NCBI RefSeq assembly: GCF_000717715.1
Contig: NZ_JOAI01000036.1
Coordinates: forward strand, 1 to 64,000
DNA length: 64,000 nucleotides
Reading direction: 5' to 3'
DNA from: Streptomyces sp. NRRL B-24484
GTDB lineage: Bacteria; Actinomycetota; Actinomycetes; Streptomycetales; Streptomycetaceae
The notes below the pieces were generated by a model that was not told where the DNA came from, ran no database searches, and saw only the letters and a list, made by a program, of their open reading frames with translations. Each line of letters opens with the position of its first letter. Position 1 is the stretch's first letter. Below, one piece after another: positions 11,775-20,440 of the stretch. Position numbers and translations under genes: made by a program.

Positions 11775-12274
11775 CGGACCGACCCCTCCAACCAGTGCCC
11801 ATCCGGATGTCGAGAAGACCGAGTATTCATCATCCGGGTGCGAGCGCACACGCCCCCGAGCATCACAACATCGAATCGGGGGAGGCCCGCGCGGTGCTCC
11901 TTACCCGGCCGTAGCTGTTCGAACCGGCCTGGCCTGCACGGATCGGGCGGTTCGGTCAAGAGCCGGGTCGGACATGGCTGCGTCGTGCACGGATCTGGCA
12001 GGATCGATCTGCCGGGTGGCTCGAAAACACCTGAGGATTCGGGCATTTCATCACATGACACATCATCAGCGCCAGCCCGTCGGAATGCCCGTTCCTGAGT
12101 GTTCCGCGACACGTCGCCCGGTGGTCACGGCGGGGTCGCCCGAGGCCCGCGGGGAGCGCGCGACCCGCCCTCCGAAATCGGAAAAGTCAGACTTTACGGT
12201 CCACCTGCCGGACGCCGCCGCCACCGTCCGCACCGGCGTGCCTGCGCGGTGCACGGCCACCGCGGGCGACCGCG
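11775..12274. other. Intergenic region between the two tandem SpoIIE-type phosphatase genes
   Basis: A 500-bp spacer (425 bp if the upstream GTG at 11849 is the start). The left part, about 11800-11880, and the part around 12000-12110 are less GC-rich and probably hold the promoter of the downstream phosphatase on the minus strand. I see no supported gene on either strand. Confidence 0.45.
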
Positions 12275-15016
12275 CTACTCCTCCGAGTAGCCGCCCTCGG
12301 GGTCGTCGGGGGACAGCTCGAACCAGACGACCTTGCCCATGCCCTCGGCTCGCGCTCCCCAGCGCAGCGCGAGCCGGCGGACGAGCTCCAGACCGCGTCC
12401 GCCCTCGTCGGCCTCGGCGGCGTGCCGCTCGCGGGGCGGGTCGGGCAGCGGGTCGCTGATCTCCACCAGCAGCATCTCGCCGAGGGTCAGCCGGACGCCG
12501 ATCGGTGCGCTGGCGTACCGGACGGAGTTGGTGACCAGCTCGCTGACCAGCAGCTCGGCGGTGTCGGTGAGGCGCTCGGCGCCCCACTCGGCGAGGGTGC
12601 CGCGGACGAGGCGGCGGGCCCGGGAGACGGCGGTCGGCTCGGCGGGCAGCGTCCAGCCGGCGGTGGGGGTGCCGGCCTCGCCGTGGCTGAGCCGGGCGAG
12701 CAGCAGGGCGACGTCGTCGGGCTCGCGGCCCTGCTCCATGGTGTCGAGCACGGCCTCGCAGGCCTGCTCGATGGAGGCGTAGGGCTGTTCCAGCACGCTG
12801 ATCAGCCGGCCGAGGCCGACGTCGAGGTCCTTGTCCCGGGACTCCACCAGGCCGTCGGTGCACAGGGCGAGCAGGGTGCCCTCGGCCACGTCCAGCTCGA
12901 CCGACTCGAAGGGCACGCCGCCGACGCCGAGCGGGGCGCCGGAGGGCAGGTCGAGGACCTGGCCGACACCGCCGGGCAGCGGGCCGCCGGCGGCCGGGGC
13001 CGGGCCGTCGCCGTCCTTGGGCACCACCAGGACGGGCGGGATGTGGCCGGCCTTGGTGACGGTCAGCCGCCGCCGGACGGGGTCGAAGACGGCGTACACG
13101 CAGGTCGCGAGCAGCGCCTCGTCGGGGCCCTGGGCGAGGTCGTCGGCCAGCTCGTGGACGTGCCGCAGCAGGATCTCGGGCGGCAGGTCGAGGGCGGCCA
13201 GCACGCGGACGGCGGTGCGCAGCCGGCCCATGGTGGCGGCGGCCCGCAGGCCGTGCCCCATGACGTCGCCGACCACCAGGGCGGTGCGGTCGCCGGGCAG
13301 CGGGATCACGTCGAACCAGTCGCCGCCGACCTCGGTGCCGCTGCTGCCGGGGACGTAGCGGTAGGCGACCTCGACGCCGGTGGGCTGCGGGACCTGCTGG
13401 GGCAGCAGGGTGCGCTGCAGGGTGAGGGCGGCGGTCCGCTCGCGGGCGTAGAGGCGGGCGTTGTCGAGGGAGCTGCCGGCCCGGTCGGCGAGTTCGACGG
13501 CGAAGGCGAGGTCGTCGCGGTCGAAGCCCTCGCGGTAGCCGGCCCGGCTGACCACCAGCAGGCCGATGACGATGCCGCGGGCGCGCAGCGGGACGACCAG
13601 CCGGGAGTGCACACCGAGCTCGTGCGCGGCCTGGGCCTTCGGGTCGCCGGGGTAGCTGAGGTCCTCGGCCTCCTCCTTGCCGCTGAGCAGTTCGGGGATG
13701 CCGGTGCGCAGCACCCGGCCGAAGGCGGACTCCTCGGTGAAGGTGATCCGGGCGCCGCGGCGGAGCATCACCTCGACCTCGGGGCCGTCCTGGACGGAGG
13801 CGGTGCCGAGCTGCAGCAGCGAGGTGCGGCGGTCGTGGCCGTGCCGGGGCAGGTCGTCGCCGTGCGCGACGGCCTGCAGCAGGATGACGGCGGAGTAGTC
13901 GGCGAGCCGGGGCACGACGGCGCCGGCGAGTTCCTGGGCGATCCGGGAGGCGTCGAGGAGGTCGCCGATGCGGGAGCCGAACTCGTTGAGCAGGGAGAGC
14001 CGGCGGCGGGCGTGCTCGACCTTGGAGACGGCCCGGTAGCGCTCGGTGACGTCCATGACGGTGCCGGAGATGCCGAGCACCCGGCCGGCCCGGTCGGTCA
14101 TCCGGCTGTAGGAGATCGAGCGGAAGCCGGAGCGGGCGGTGACGGGGGCGGCGAGGGTGACGTCGATGACCGGTTCGCCGGTGGCGAGGACCTGCCGCTG
14201 GATGGCGGTGATCTCGTCGGCGGCCCGCTCGGGGAGGGTCTCGCCGGTGGTGCGGCCGACGTGCTCCTCCATCGGGACGCCGTTCATGTCGGCGAGGGTG
14301 CTGTTGACGGCGGTGTAGCGCAGCTCGGTGTCGAGGACGGCGATGCCGAGCGGGGACTGCTCGAAGAGCGCGTCGCGGACGGCGAGGTCGCGTTCGACGG
14401 CGGCGACGGTGCGGGCGTCGGCGAGCGCCACCTGCAGGAAGGGCGTGCCGTCGCCGTCGACGAGCAGTGAGATCCGCACCTCGACGGGGACGTTCACCCC
14501 GTCGCGGTCGGTGAGCCGGGTGATGCCGTGCCAGCTGCCGATCCGCAGCGTCTCCTGGATCGCCAGCCGGGCCTGGCCGACGAGCTCGGCGTCGCCGATC
14601 AGCTGGTCGATCCGCCGGCCGACCAGGAGTTCGCTGGGCCAGCCGAGCATCTCCTCGGCGGCGGGGCTCCAGAGCACCACCCGGCCGGAGGTGTCGAGGA
14701 TCGCGATGGCGACCTTGACCACGTCGAAGAGGCTGCCGCGGGCCGGCTCGGCGACCTTGGCGCCGGCGGCGGGGGTGCCGGGGAACGGCAGGATCGGGCG
14801 GCCGCGGGGCGAGGCGGCAGGCGGGATGTCGCGGGGCTGCGGGCTCGGCCGGGTCTGCTCGGCGGGGCGGGTGCGGCCGCCGCGGCGCAGTCGGGCGCGG
14901 GCGGCGGCGCTGCCGGAGGTGCCGCCGGGCACGCCGGGGGCGGCCGTGCGCTGCGATCCGCGCCGGGGGAGGCGACGGGCCCGCCGCTCTCCCCCGCCGT
15001 TTCCCGTGGTCGACAC
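12275..15016 (-). CDS. PAS-PAS-GAF-SpoIIE phosphatase with C-terminal anti-sigma-type HATPase domain (second copy)
   Basis: A 913-residue protein with the same plan as its neighbour. A basic, proline-rich low-complexity N-terminus (1-90) is followed by PAS 1 (about 95-215), PAS 2 (about 215-330, LFEQSPLGIAVLDTELRYTAVN), a GAF domain (about 345-500), a SpoIIE/PP2C domain (about 530-760; GGDWFDVIPLPGDRTALVVGDVMGHG, TDGLVESRDKD) and a HATPase_c domain (about 785-905; ELVTNSVRY, GGRGLELV). A GGAGGCG RBS precedes the GTG start. The metal-binding aspartates and the N-box are intact, so both activities are plausible. It probably arose by ancient duplication with the 9243-11774 gene; the PAS and GAF parts have diverged, pointing to different input signals. 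Confidence 0.94.
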   Translation of the reverse strand: MSTTGNGGGERRARRLPRRGSQRTAAPGVPGGTSGSAAARARLRRGGRTRPAEQTRPSPQPRDIPPAASPRGRPILPFPGTPAAGAKVAEPARGSLFDVVKVAIAILDTSGRVVLWSPAAEEMLGWPSELLVGRRIDQLIGDAELVGQARLAIQETLRIGSWHGITRLTDRDGVNVPVEVRISLLVDGDGTPFLQVALADARTVAAVERDLAVRDALFEQSPLGIAVLDTELRYTAVNSTLADMNGVPMEEHVGRTTGETLPERAADEITAIQRQVLATGEPVIDVTLAAPVTARSGFRSISYSRMTDRAGRVLGISGTVMDVTERYRAVSKVEHARRRLSLLNEFGSRIGDLLDASRIAQELAGAVVPRLADYSAVILLQAVAHGDDLPRHGHDRRTSLLQLGTASVQDGPEVEVMLRRGARITFTEESAFGRVLRTGIPELLSGKEEAEDLSYPGDPKAQAAHELGVHSRLVVPLRARGIVIGLLVVSRAGYREGFDRDDLAFAVELADRAGSSLDNARLYARERTAALTLQRTLLPQQVPQPTGVEVAYRYVPGSSGTEVGGDWFDVIPLPGDRTALVVGDVMGHGLRAAATMGRLRTAVRVLAALDLPPEILLRHVHELADDLAQGPDEALLATCVYAVFDPVRRRLTVTKAGHIPPVLVVPKDGDGPAPAAGGPLPGGVGQVLDLPSGAPLGVGGVPFESVELDVAEGTLLALCTDGLVESRDKDLDVGLGRLISVLEQPYASIEQACEAVLDTMEQGREPDDVALLLARLSHGEAGTPTAGWTLPAEPTAVSRARRLVRGTLAEWGAERLTDTAELLVSELVTNSVRYASAPIGVRLTLGEMLLVEISDPLPDPPRERHAAEADEGGRGLELVRRLALRWGARAEGMGKVVWFELSPDDPEGGYSEE

Positions 15017-15325
15017 CGACGGCGCCTCCGGCTCGTGGGCTGGACACCGCGGCCGGGGCCGGGTGCGGGAGGGGTCGGCGGGGCGCCGCCGCGCCCCGCC
15101 GATCCCGATGAATTCTGCCGAACTGTGACATACCCCATGCCATGGGTCGATATCCCGGCAAGTGGGTCGTCTTTCCCGATTCGACCGCGTCCGGCGGCCC
15201 CGGTTCGGCTGCGTGGAGCAATCGGCGGCGGGCGCCCCCGCAGGGTCCCGTACCCCGTCCGGGGGCTGCTCAGCCGCGGATCGGCCCGGCGCCCGGGTCC
15301 GGCGCGGGCCCGGTCCGCGGCGGGC
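15017..15325. other. Intergenic region upstream of the second phosphatase gene
   Basis: A 309-bp gap between the Nudix-type gene and the GTG start of the 913-residue phosphatase, both on the minus strand. The stretch about 15095-15190 is less GC-rich than its flanks and likely contains the phosphatase promoter. No gene is supported. Confidence 0.45.
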
Positions 15326-15895
15326 TCAGCCCGCCGCGAGCAGTTCGGCGACGTGCGGGAGGACCTCGCGGTCGTGGGCGAGCCACTCGACGTCGTCGAG
15401 CTCGTCCGGGCCGAGCCAGCGCAGCTCGGAGTGGTCGGCGAGCGGGCGGGGCTCGCCGGAGAGCAGTTCGGCGGCCCAGATCCGCAGCTCCAGGCCGGCC
15501 CGCACGGGCCAGCTGCCGGGCAGCGGGCGCAGCGCGCGGGCGCGGACGCCGAGCTCCTCGGCGAGTTCGCGTTCCAGCGCCTGCTCCTGGGTCTCACCGG
15601 GTTCGGCCTTGCCACCGGGGAACTCCCAGTAGCCGGCGGTCTCGGGGGGTGCGCTGCGGCGGGCCGCGAGCACCCGGCCGCGGTGCACCAGGGCGCCGCC
15701 GACGACGTACCGGACCTCGGGCTGCGGGGCGTCCTGCTGGGTGCGGGGTGCGACGGCCTCGACCCAGTACAGCTGCTTGTGGCCGCGGGCCTCGAACTCG
15801 GCGGCGAGCGCCTCGGCCTCGGCCCGGCCGAGCCCGGTGGCCACGGGGAAGCGGTTGCCGTTGTCGTCCTGGCGCATCACCCGGTGATCGTCCAT
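15326..15895 (-). CDS. Nudix hydrolase (MutT-like) with an N-terminal SPOR-like segment
   Basis: A 189-residue protein. Residues about 60-187 form a Nudix domain with a complete box at 95-117 (GGKAEPGETQEQALERELAEELGV: G-x5-E-x7-REUXEEXGU). That pattern, with the WEFPGGK context, fits 8-oxo-dGTP or other nucleoside-triphosphate pyrophosphohydrolases. Residues 1-48 are extra: a basic, Asn/Gly-containing strand, then GRAEAEALAAEFEARGHKQLYWVEA, resembling the small SPOR-type proteins of streptomycetes. The frame is continuous across the join. No Shine-Dalgarno is seen; a TACGGT element 6 bases upstream of ATG suggests a leaderless transcript. Substrate is not certain. Confidence 0.9.
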   Translation of the reverse strand: MDDHRVMRQDDNGNRFPVATGLGRAEAEALAAEFEARGHKQLYWVEAVAPRTQQDAPQPEVRYVVGGALVHRGRVLAARRSAPPETAGYWEFPGGKAEPGETQEQALERELAEELGVRARALRPLPGSWPVRAGLELRIWAAELLSGEPRPLADHSELRWLGPDELDDVEWLAHDREVLPHVAELLAAG

Positions 15896-15901
15896 GGCGC
15901 C

Positions 15902-15907
15902 ACCGTA
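15902..15907 (-). promoter_or_regulatory. -10 element of a probable leaderless promoter for the Nudix gene
   Basis: TACGGT on the minus strand with 6 bases (GGCGCC) before the ATG at 15895. This spacing puts the transcription start at or next to the start codon. Confidence 0.5.
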
Positions 15908-16069
15908 ACGGGCCCGGCCCGGTGGGGGACGGGCCGGACCCGTTCGCCGACCGTAGGCGCCGTTTGCTACCGGCCGGTACGCCGCCGGTTAACAGCGGGT
16001 TAGACGGTGCGGCCGGCGGCGGCGCGGTCGGCGGCGGCGGTGCCGGTGACCCGCGCTCGGCGGCACCGG

Positions 16070-16882
16070 TCAGCGGCGGGCGAGCAGTTCGCCGTGCAGG
16101 ACGGCGAACCAGCCGTCCGGGTCGGCGGCCCAGCGGCGCCAGCCGGCCGCGATCCGGGCCAGGTCGGCGGGGTCGGCCAGGCCCTCCGCGAGGGCGGTGG
16201 CGGCGGTGGCGGACTTCTCGGTGCGCTCGGCCCAGGTCTCGCCCCACCACCGGCGCCGCTCGGGATCGGCGAAGGTCCAGCTGCCGGAGCCGGCGGTGAG
16301 GTCGGTGAACCCGGCGGCCCGGGCCCAGGCGGCCAGCCGGCGGCCGGCGTCGGGCTCGCCCCCGTTGGCCCGGGCGATCCGGCGGTAGAGCGCGGACCAC
16401 TCGGCCAGTTCGGGGAGCTCCGGGTACCAGGCCATCGCGGCGTAGTCGGCGTCGCGGACGGCGACCAGGCCGCCGGGTGCGGTGACCCGGCGCATCTCGC
16501 GCAGCGCGGCCACCGGGTCGGCGACGTGCTGGAGCACCTGGTGGGCGTGCACCACGTCGAACGCGCCGTCGGCGTACGGCAGCCGGTGCACGTCGGCGAC
16601 CTCGAACACCACCGTGGTCAGCCCGCGGTCGGCGGCGTGCGCGGCGGCCCGGGCGAGCACCTCGGCGGAGGTGTCGACGGCGACCGTCCGGCCGTCGGGG
16701 CCGAGCCGTTCGGCCAGGTCGGCGGTGATCGTGCCCGGTCCGCAGCCGACGTCCAGCAGTCTTTGCCCGGGGCGGAGTTCGGGCAGCAGGTAGGCGGCGG
16801 AATCGGCGGCGGTGCGGCTGCTGTGCGAGCGCAGCACGGACTCCTGGTGGCCGTGCGTGTAGGCGGCCCGACGGTTCGTCAT
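16070..16882 (-). CDS. Class I SAM-dependent methyltransferase (UbiE/Methyltransf_11-like)
   Basis: A 270-residue soluble methyltransferase. Motif I LLDVGCGPGTITADLA (about residues 42-57) binds S-adenosylmethionine, VAVDTSAEVLARA forms the acidic post-I strand, and FDVVHAHQVLQHVADPVAALREMRRVTAPGGLVAVRDAD covers motifs II and III. The ATG at 16882 is chosen because GAGGAGCC precedes it; upstream in-frame codons lack an RBS. It is divergent from a PPOX-like gene across a 135-bp region with two palindromes. The acceptor substrate cannot be inferred; relatives act on small molecules. Confidence 0.93.
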   Translation of the reverse strand: MTNRRAAYTHGHQESVLRSHSSRTAADSAAYLLPELRPGQRLLDVGCGPGTITADLAERLGPDGRTVAVDTSAEVLARAAAHAADRGLTTVVFEVADVHRLPYADGAFDVVHAHQVLQHVADPVAALREMRRVTAPGGLVAVRDADYAAMAWYPELPELAEWSALYRRIARANGGEPDAGRRLAAWARAAGFTDLTAGSGSWTFADPERRRWWGETWAERTEKSATAATALAEGLADPADLARIAAGWRRWAADPDGWFAVLHGELLARR

Positions 16883-16924
16883 GTTCGGCTCCTCTCGGCT
16901 CCTTCCGATGCCGACGAGCGTAGA

Positions 16925-16969
16925 CCCGTCTCGCATGACGGGAAATATCGTCTCGTCATTCAAGACGAT
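16925..16969. promoter_or_regulatory. Two palindromes in the divergent methyltransferase/PPOX promoter region
   Basis: Two perfect inverted repeats lie side by side: CCCGTC-N6-GACGGG at 16925-16942 and ATCGTCT-N9-AGACGAT at 16947-16969. They sit in the only space available for both divergent promoters. On the minus strand a TACGCT-like -10 lies just beyond the first repeat. Their size and place fit binding sites for a dimeric repressor or activator, but the regulator is unknown. Confidence 0.5.
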
Positions 16970-17017
16970 GGCCGGTCGGCGTGGTCACCGGAAGGGCCGC
17001 GCGACGACAATCGGAGC

Positions 17018-17602
17018 ATGGGAAAGACCTACGAACGCATCGACGGCCGGCTGCGCGCCTTCATCGAGGAACAGCCGGTCTTCTTCACCGCCACGGCGCC
17101 GCTGGCCGGCGACGGCCACGTCAACCTGTCCCCCAAGGGCCGGGCCGGCACGCTCGCCGTCCTGGACGAACTCACGCTGGCCTACCTGGACTTCGGCGGC
17201 AGCACGGCGGAGACCCTGGCCCACGTGCGGGAGAACGGCCGGATCACGCTGATGTGGTGCGCCTTCGCCGGGCCGCCGACCGTGGTGCGGGTGCACGGCC
17301 GGGGCGAGGCCGTCTTCCGCGACGACCCGCGCTTCGCCGACCTGATCGGGCACTTCGACCCGGCGGCCGACGGCTCCGCGCTGCGGGCCGTGGTGCTGGT
17401 GCACGCCGAACGGGTCAGCGACTCCTGCGGGTTCGCCGTGCCGTTCATGGACTACCGCGGCGACCGGGAGCTGCACGCCCAGTACTTCGACCGCAAGACC
17501 GACGAGGAGTTCGGCGTCTACTGCGAGGGCAAGGAGTACGTCGGCACCAGCATCGACGGCCTGCCCGCACTGCCGCTGCCGCTGCCGCCGCGGACCGGCT
17601 GA
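17018..17602 (+). CDS. Pyridoxamine 5'-phosphate oxidase-family protein (split-barrel flavin-binding fold)
   Basis: A 194-residue protein with the split beta-barrel seen in PNPOx-like and FMN/F420-binding proteins. Family landmarks are QPVFFTATAPLAGDGHVNLSPKG near the N-terminus, the central TLAYLDFGGSTAETLAHVRENGRITLMWCAFAGPPTVVRVHGRGEAV strands, and VRVHAERVSDSCGFAVPFMDY. This subgroup is usually annotated only as PPOX family, so the cofactor and substrate are open. It is read divergently from the methyltransferase. A GACAAT element ends 6 bases before ATG, so it may be leaderless. The C-terminus is a low-complexity Leu/Pro tail. Confidence 0.88.
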   Translation: MGKTYERIDGRLRAFIEEQPVFFTATAPLAGDGHVNLSPKGRAGTLAVLDELTLAYLDFGGSTAETLAHVRENGRITLMWCAFAGPPTVVRVHGRGEAVFRDDPRFADLIGHFDPAADGSALRAVVLVHAERVSDSCGFAVPFMDYRGDRELHAQYFDRKTDEEFGVYCEGKEYVGTSIDGLPALPLPLPPRTG

Positions 17603-17628
17603 GGGCCCGCGGCGGCAGCGGCGGCCGG

Positions 17629-19005
17629 TCAGTTCAGGGTGAACCAGGTGGAGCGGGACTTCTTCCACTCCGGGTGGGTGAGGTCCTTGGCCTCGGTGCC
17701 GTCGTTGTACAGGTCGGCGGCGCCGTCGTCGGTGATCAGCTGGGCGCGGCCGCCCGGGACGGTGAGGTCCGGCACGTCCACCACGGCCTCCCAGGCGCCG
17801 GCGTCGGTGGTCGGCAGGTCGCGCAGCTTCACGGGTGCGTCGGTCGCCACGCCCGTCCATCGGTAGAGCGCGTACGGGTCGGAGTTGTCGTCCGCGGCCC
17901 AGGAGCCGGCCACGATCAGGTACTGGTCCGCGGCGTTCTTGCGGATGTCCCGGACGGACAGCCCGCCCAGGTCCAGGGTGATCGGGGTGCCGAACGCGGC
18001 GTGCACCGAACCGCCCGGCAGCTGGCCGTAGTTGGTGACCGGCACCAGCAGCGCCTTGCCACCGTTCGCCGGCGGAACCAGCGGCGCGCGGAAGGCCACG
18101 TACGCGGTGGTGGTGCTGCCCGGCGCGAACTCCAGGCCCTCGACGTTGAAGCCGTTGATCTGCTTCGGGACCTGGCCGGAGGCCGCGCCCGCGGCGAAGC
18201 CGAAGCGGTTGCCGTTGGCCTTGTCCCAGGTGATCAGGTCGTCGCGCAGGCCCTTGTACTTACCGCCGAGGGCCAGCTGGGTGGCCGCGCCGGAGCCGGT
18301 GACGGTGGTGGTGAAGACGGTGGTGCGGTCCGGCTTGAGGCTGCCGTCCTTGCCGTTGCCGAGCGAGCCCGTCCAGTAGATCGTGTTGCCGACCCGGGCC
18401 CCGCCCTCGATGTCGATCTCCTTGGAGACGCCGAGCGCGGACGAGAAGTCCCAGGTGCGGACCGGTGCGCCGGAGACGTTGCGGTCGTACAGGCGCAGCA
18501 CGTTGGACTCGTCGTCCGCGACCACGATGTAGCCGCCGCCCACGTCGACCGCGGCCGAGGCGTCGCTGGAGCCGGTCAGGTAGCGGCTGTCGGCGGCGTA
18601 CTGGACGGCCGCGGAGGCCGCGTAGTGCAGGGTCTTGGTGGCCGTCTTGCCGCCGAGGCCGGTGACCTTGACGGTGAGGTCGGTGTAGCCGACGCCGCGG
18701 GCCGCGACGGCCAGGGTGCGGCTGCCGGTGGTGCCGGTGACCGTCACGTCGCCGGTCTGCGCGACCGAGCTCCTGGTGGTGGCGGAGGCCGCCACGGTGA
18801 GCGCGGAGACGTCCGCACCGCTCTGCGCCACCGTGACGGTGACGGTCGGGTCGCCGGTCGCACCGACGGCGCCGGACAGGTAGCTCGCCGACAGGGTGAT
18901 GGTGGGCGTGCCGTACGTCACCGCGGAGGCGGGAACGGCGACGACGGGGACGGAGGCGAGCACGAACGCGGCCGCGGCGAGCGCGAGCGAACGGTGACCG
19001 GACAC
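17629..19005 (-). CDS. Secreted beta-propeller-like protein, probably DUF3616-type
   Basis: A 458-residue exported protein. The GTG at 19005 gives a good signal peptide (GHRSLALAAAAFVLASVPVVAVPASA). Residues about 30-150 are a Ser/Thr/Val-rich Ig-like region. From about 155 on there are repeated short beta strands with Asp-rich turns (AAVDVGGGYIVVADDESNVLRLYDRN, GARVGNTIYWTGSLGNGKDG, FNVEGLEFAPGSTTTAYVAFRAP) that match the usual look of DUF3616/phytase-like propellers. No catalytic function can be assigned. The gene converges with the PPOX-like gene (26-bp gap). Upstream sequence before the GTG has only a weak AAGGG as RBS. Confidence 0.78.
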   Translation of the reverse strand: MSGHRSLALAAAAFVLASVPVVAVPASAVTYGTPTITLSASYLSGAVGATGDPTVTVTVAQSGADVSALTVAASATTRSSVAQTGDVTVTGTTGSRTLAVAARGVGYTDLTVKVTGLGGKTATKTLHYAASAAVQYAADSRYLTGSSDASAAVDVGGGYIVVADDESNVLRLYDRNVSGAPVRTWDFSSALGVSKEIDIEGGARVGNTIYWTGSLGNGKDGSLKPDRTTVFTTTVTGSGAATQLALGGKYKGLRDDLITWDKANGNRFGFAAGAASGQVPKQINGFNVEGLEFAPGSTTTAYVAFRAPLVPPANGGKALLVPVTNYGQLPGGSVHAAFGTPITLDLGGLSVRDIRKNAADQYLIVAGSWAADDNSDPYALYRWTGVATDAPVKLRDLPTTDAGAWEAVVDVPDLTVPGGRAQLITDDGAADLYNDGTEAKDLTHPEWKKSRSTWFTLN

Positions 19006-19207
19006 GGGGGGTGGGCCCTTCGACGGGGTCGGACGAGGACCGGACCAGGGTGGGGGCCGTGCGCGAACTCCGGCCGTACGGCACCCGGCCGGACGACGAA
19101 CGGCACCGCTCGAAAACCGTACGCAGGATGCCGTGGCCATGGCCGGTCACCGGGCCGGACGGCCGGTGACCGTACGGTGGGGCGGTAGCCGACCGATCGG
19201 AGGACCC

Positions 19208-19891
19208 GTGTCCCGCCGCCCGTACGTCCTGCTGAGCGCCGCCGTCTCGCTCGACGGCCACCTCGACGACGCGTCACCGGAGCGGCTGCTGCTCTCCAAT
19301 CCGGCGGACTTCGACCGGGTGGACGAGGTCCGGGCCGGCTGCGACGCGCTGCTCGTCGGCGGCACCACGCTGCGCCGCGACAACCCGCGGCTGCTCGTCA
19401 ACTCGCCCGAGCGGCGGGCCGCCCGAGTCGCGGCCGGCCGGCCGGAGTACCCGCTCAAGGTCACCCTCACGGCGAGCGGCGGCCTCTCGCCCGCGCTCAA
19501 CTTCTGGCACACCGGCGGCGCCAAGGCCGTCTACACCACCGACGCCGCCGCCCCCGCGCTGCGCGGTGCGCTCGACGGGCTCGCCGAGGTCGTCGCGCTC
19601 GGCGCCGAGGTCGGGCTCGGCGCCCTCCTCGACGACCTGGGCGCGCGCGGCGTGCAGCGGCTCATGGTCGAGGGCGGCGGCAGCATCCACACCCAGTTCC
19701 TCGCCCAGGGCCTCGCCGACGAACTCCAGCTCGCCGTCGCCCCGCTGCTGGTCGGCCAGCCGGCCGCCCCGCGCTTCCTCGGCCCGGCCGACTACCCGGG
19801 CGGACCCGCCCGGCGGATGCGGCTGCTGGAGGCACGTACGGTGGGCGACGTCGTCCTGCTCCGCTACGCCCCGAAGGAGTCCACCCCGTGA
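19208..19891 (+). CDS. RibD C-terminal-type (dihydrofolate reductase-like) pyrimidine reductase
   Basis: A 227-residue NADPH-dependent reductase of the RibD_C family. The start GTG at 19208 has CGGAGG 8 bases upstream. Hallmarks are SAAVSLDGHLDD at the N-terminus, VDEVRAGCDALLVGGTTLRRDNPRL (the family's GGxTxRxDxPxL motif) near residue 45, and VQRLMVEGGGSIHTQFL near 145, where the MVEGGG loop binds cofactor. In riboflavin synthesis this domain reduces the ribosylamino side chain after deamination. The next gene, a zinc deaminase of the RibD N-terminal type, overlaps it by 4 bp (GTGA), so the two domains of RibD are split and in reverse order. Confidence 0.9.
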   Translation: MSRRPYVLLSAAVSLDGHLDDASPERLLLSNPADFDRVDEVRAGCDALLVGGTTLRRDNPRLLVNSPERRAARVAAGRPEYPLKVTLTASGGLSPALNFWHTGGAKAVYTTDAAAPALRGALDGLAEVVALGAEVGLGALLDDLGARGVQRLMVEGGGSIHTQFLAQGLADELQLAVAPLLVGQPAAPRFLGPADYPGGPARRMRLLEARTVGDVVLLRYAPKESTP

Positions 19892-20355
19892 CCAGCGACG
19901 CCGTCCCCGGCACCGACCTGTACTGGCTCGCGCGCGCCGTGGAGCTCTCGCGCCGCTGCCCGCCCTCCGCGACGGCCTTCTCGGTCGGCGCGGTGGTCGT
20001 CGGCGCCGACGGCGAGGTGCTCGCCGAGGGCTACAGCCGCGAGGTGGACGAGAAGAACCACGCCGAGGAGGCCGCGCTCGCCAAACTGCCCGCCGGCGAC
20101 CCGCGGCTGCGCACCGCCACCGTGTACAGCTCGCTGGAGCCGTGCGGTCAGCGCGCCTCGCGGCCGCTCACCTGCGCCCAGCTGATCGTCGCGGCCGGGG
20201 TGCCGCGGGTGGTGGTGGCCTGGCGCGAGCCGGACCTCTTCGTGCAGGCCTGCCAGGGCACCGCCCTGCTGGAGGCGGCCGGTGTGGAGGTCGTGGAGCT
20301 GCCGGAACTCGCCGGTCCGGCCCGCGAGGTCAACGCGCACCTGCTGGGCGGCTGA
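19888..20355 (+). CDS. Zinc-dependent cytidine/deoxycytidylate deaminase-family protein (RibD deaminase-like)
   Basis: A 155-residue deaminase. The zinc site is complete: HAEEAAL (HAE, about residue 54) and SLEPCGQRAS with a downstream C (PCxxRxxxPLTC, about 85-98). RibD-type deaminases have exactly this PCxxxGxxxPCxxxx-like arrangement. The N-terminus (YWLARAVELSRRCPPSATAFSVGAVVVGADG) is also RibD-like. It is translationally coupled to the upstream reductase and 85 bp ahead of a HAD phosphatase gene. It likely deaminates a pyrimidine ring; whether the substrate is the riboflavin precursor or a nucleotide is not decided by sequence. Confidence 0.9.
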   Translation: MTSDAVPGTDLYWLARAVELSRRCPPSATAFSVGAVVVGADGEVLAEGYSREVDEKNHAEEAALAKLPAGDPRLRTATVYSSLEPCGQRASRPLTCAQLIVAAGVPRVVVAWREPDLFVQACQGTALLEAAGVEVVELPELAGPAREVNAHLLGG

Positions 20356-20393
20356 GCCGGCCGGGTCCGTCCCGGCCCGCTTCGACGGCACTT

Positions 20394-20414
20394 TTGTATC
20401 CTGGAGAGACAAAC
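20394..20414 (+). promoter_or_regulatory. Short inverted repeat and possible promoter upstream of the HAD phosphatase
   Basis: TTTGT-N11-ACAAA in an unusually AT-rich patch between the deaminase and phosphatase genes. It contains the TATCCT-like sequence at its left, which could be a -10 box. This would allow the phosphatase to be transcribed apart from the two genes upstream. Confidence 0.35.
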
Positions 20415-20440
20415 ACGCCGTTTCCGAGGAGCCGCCCCGC

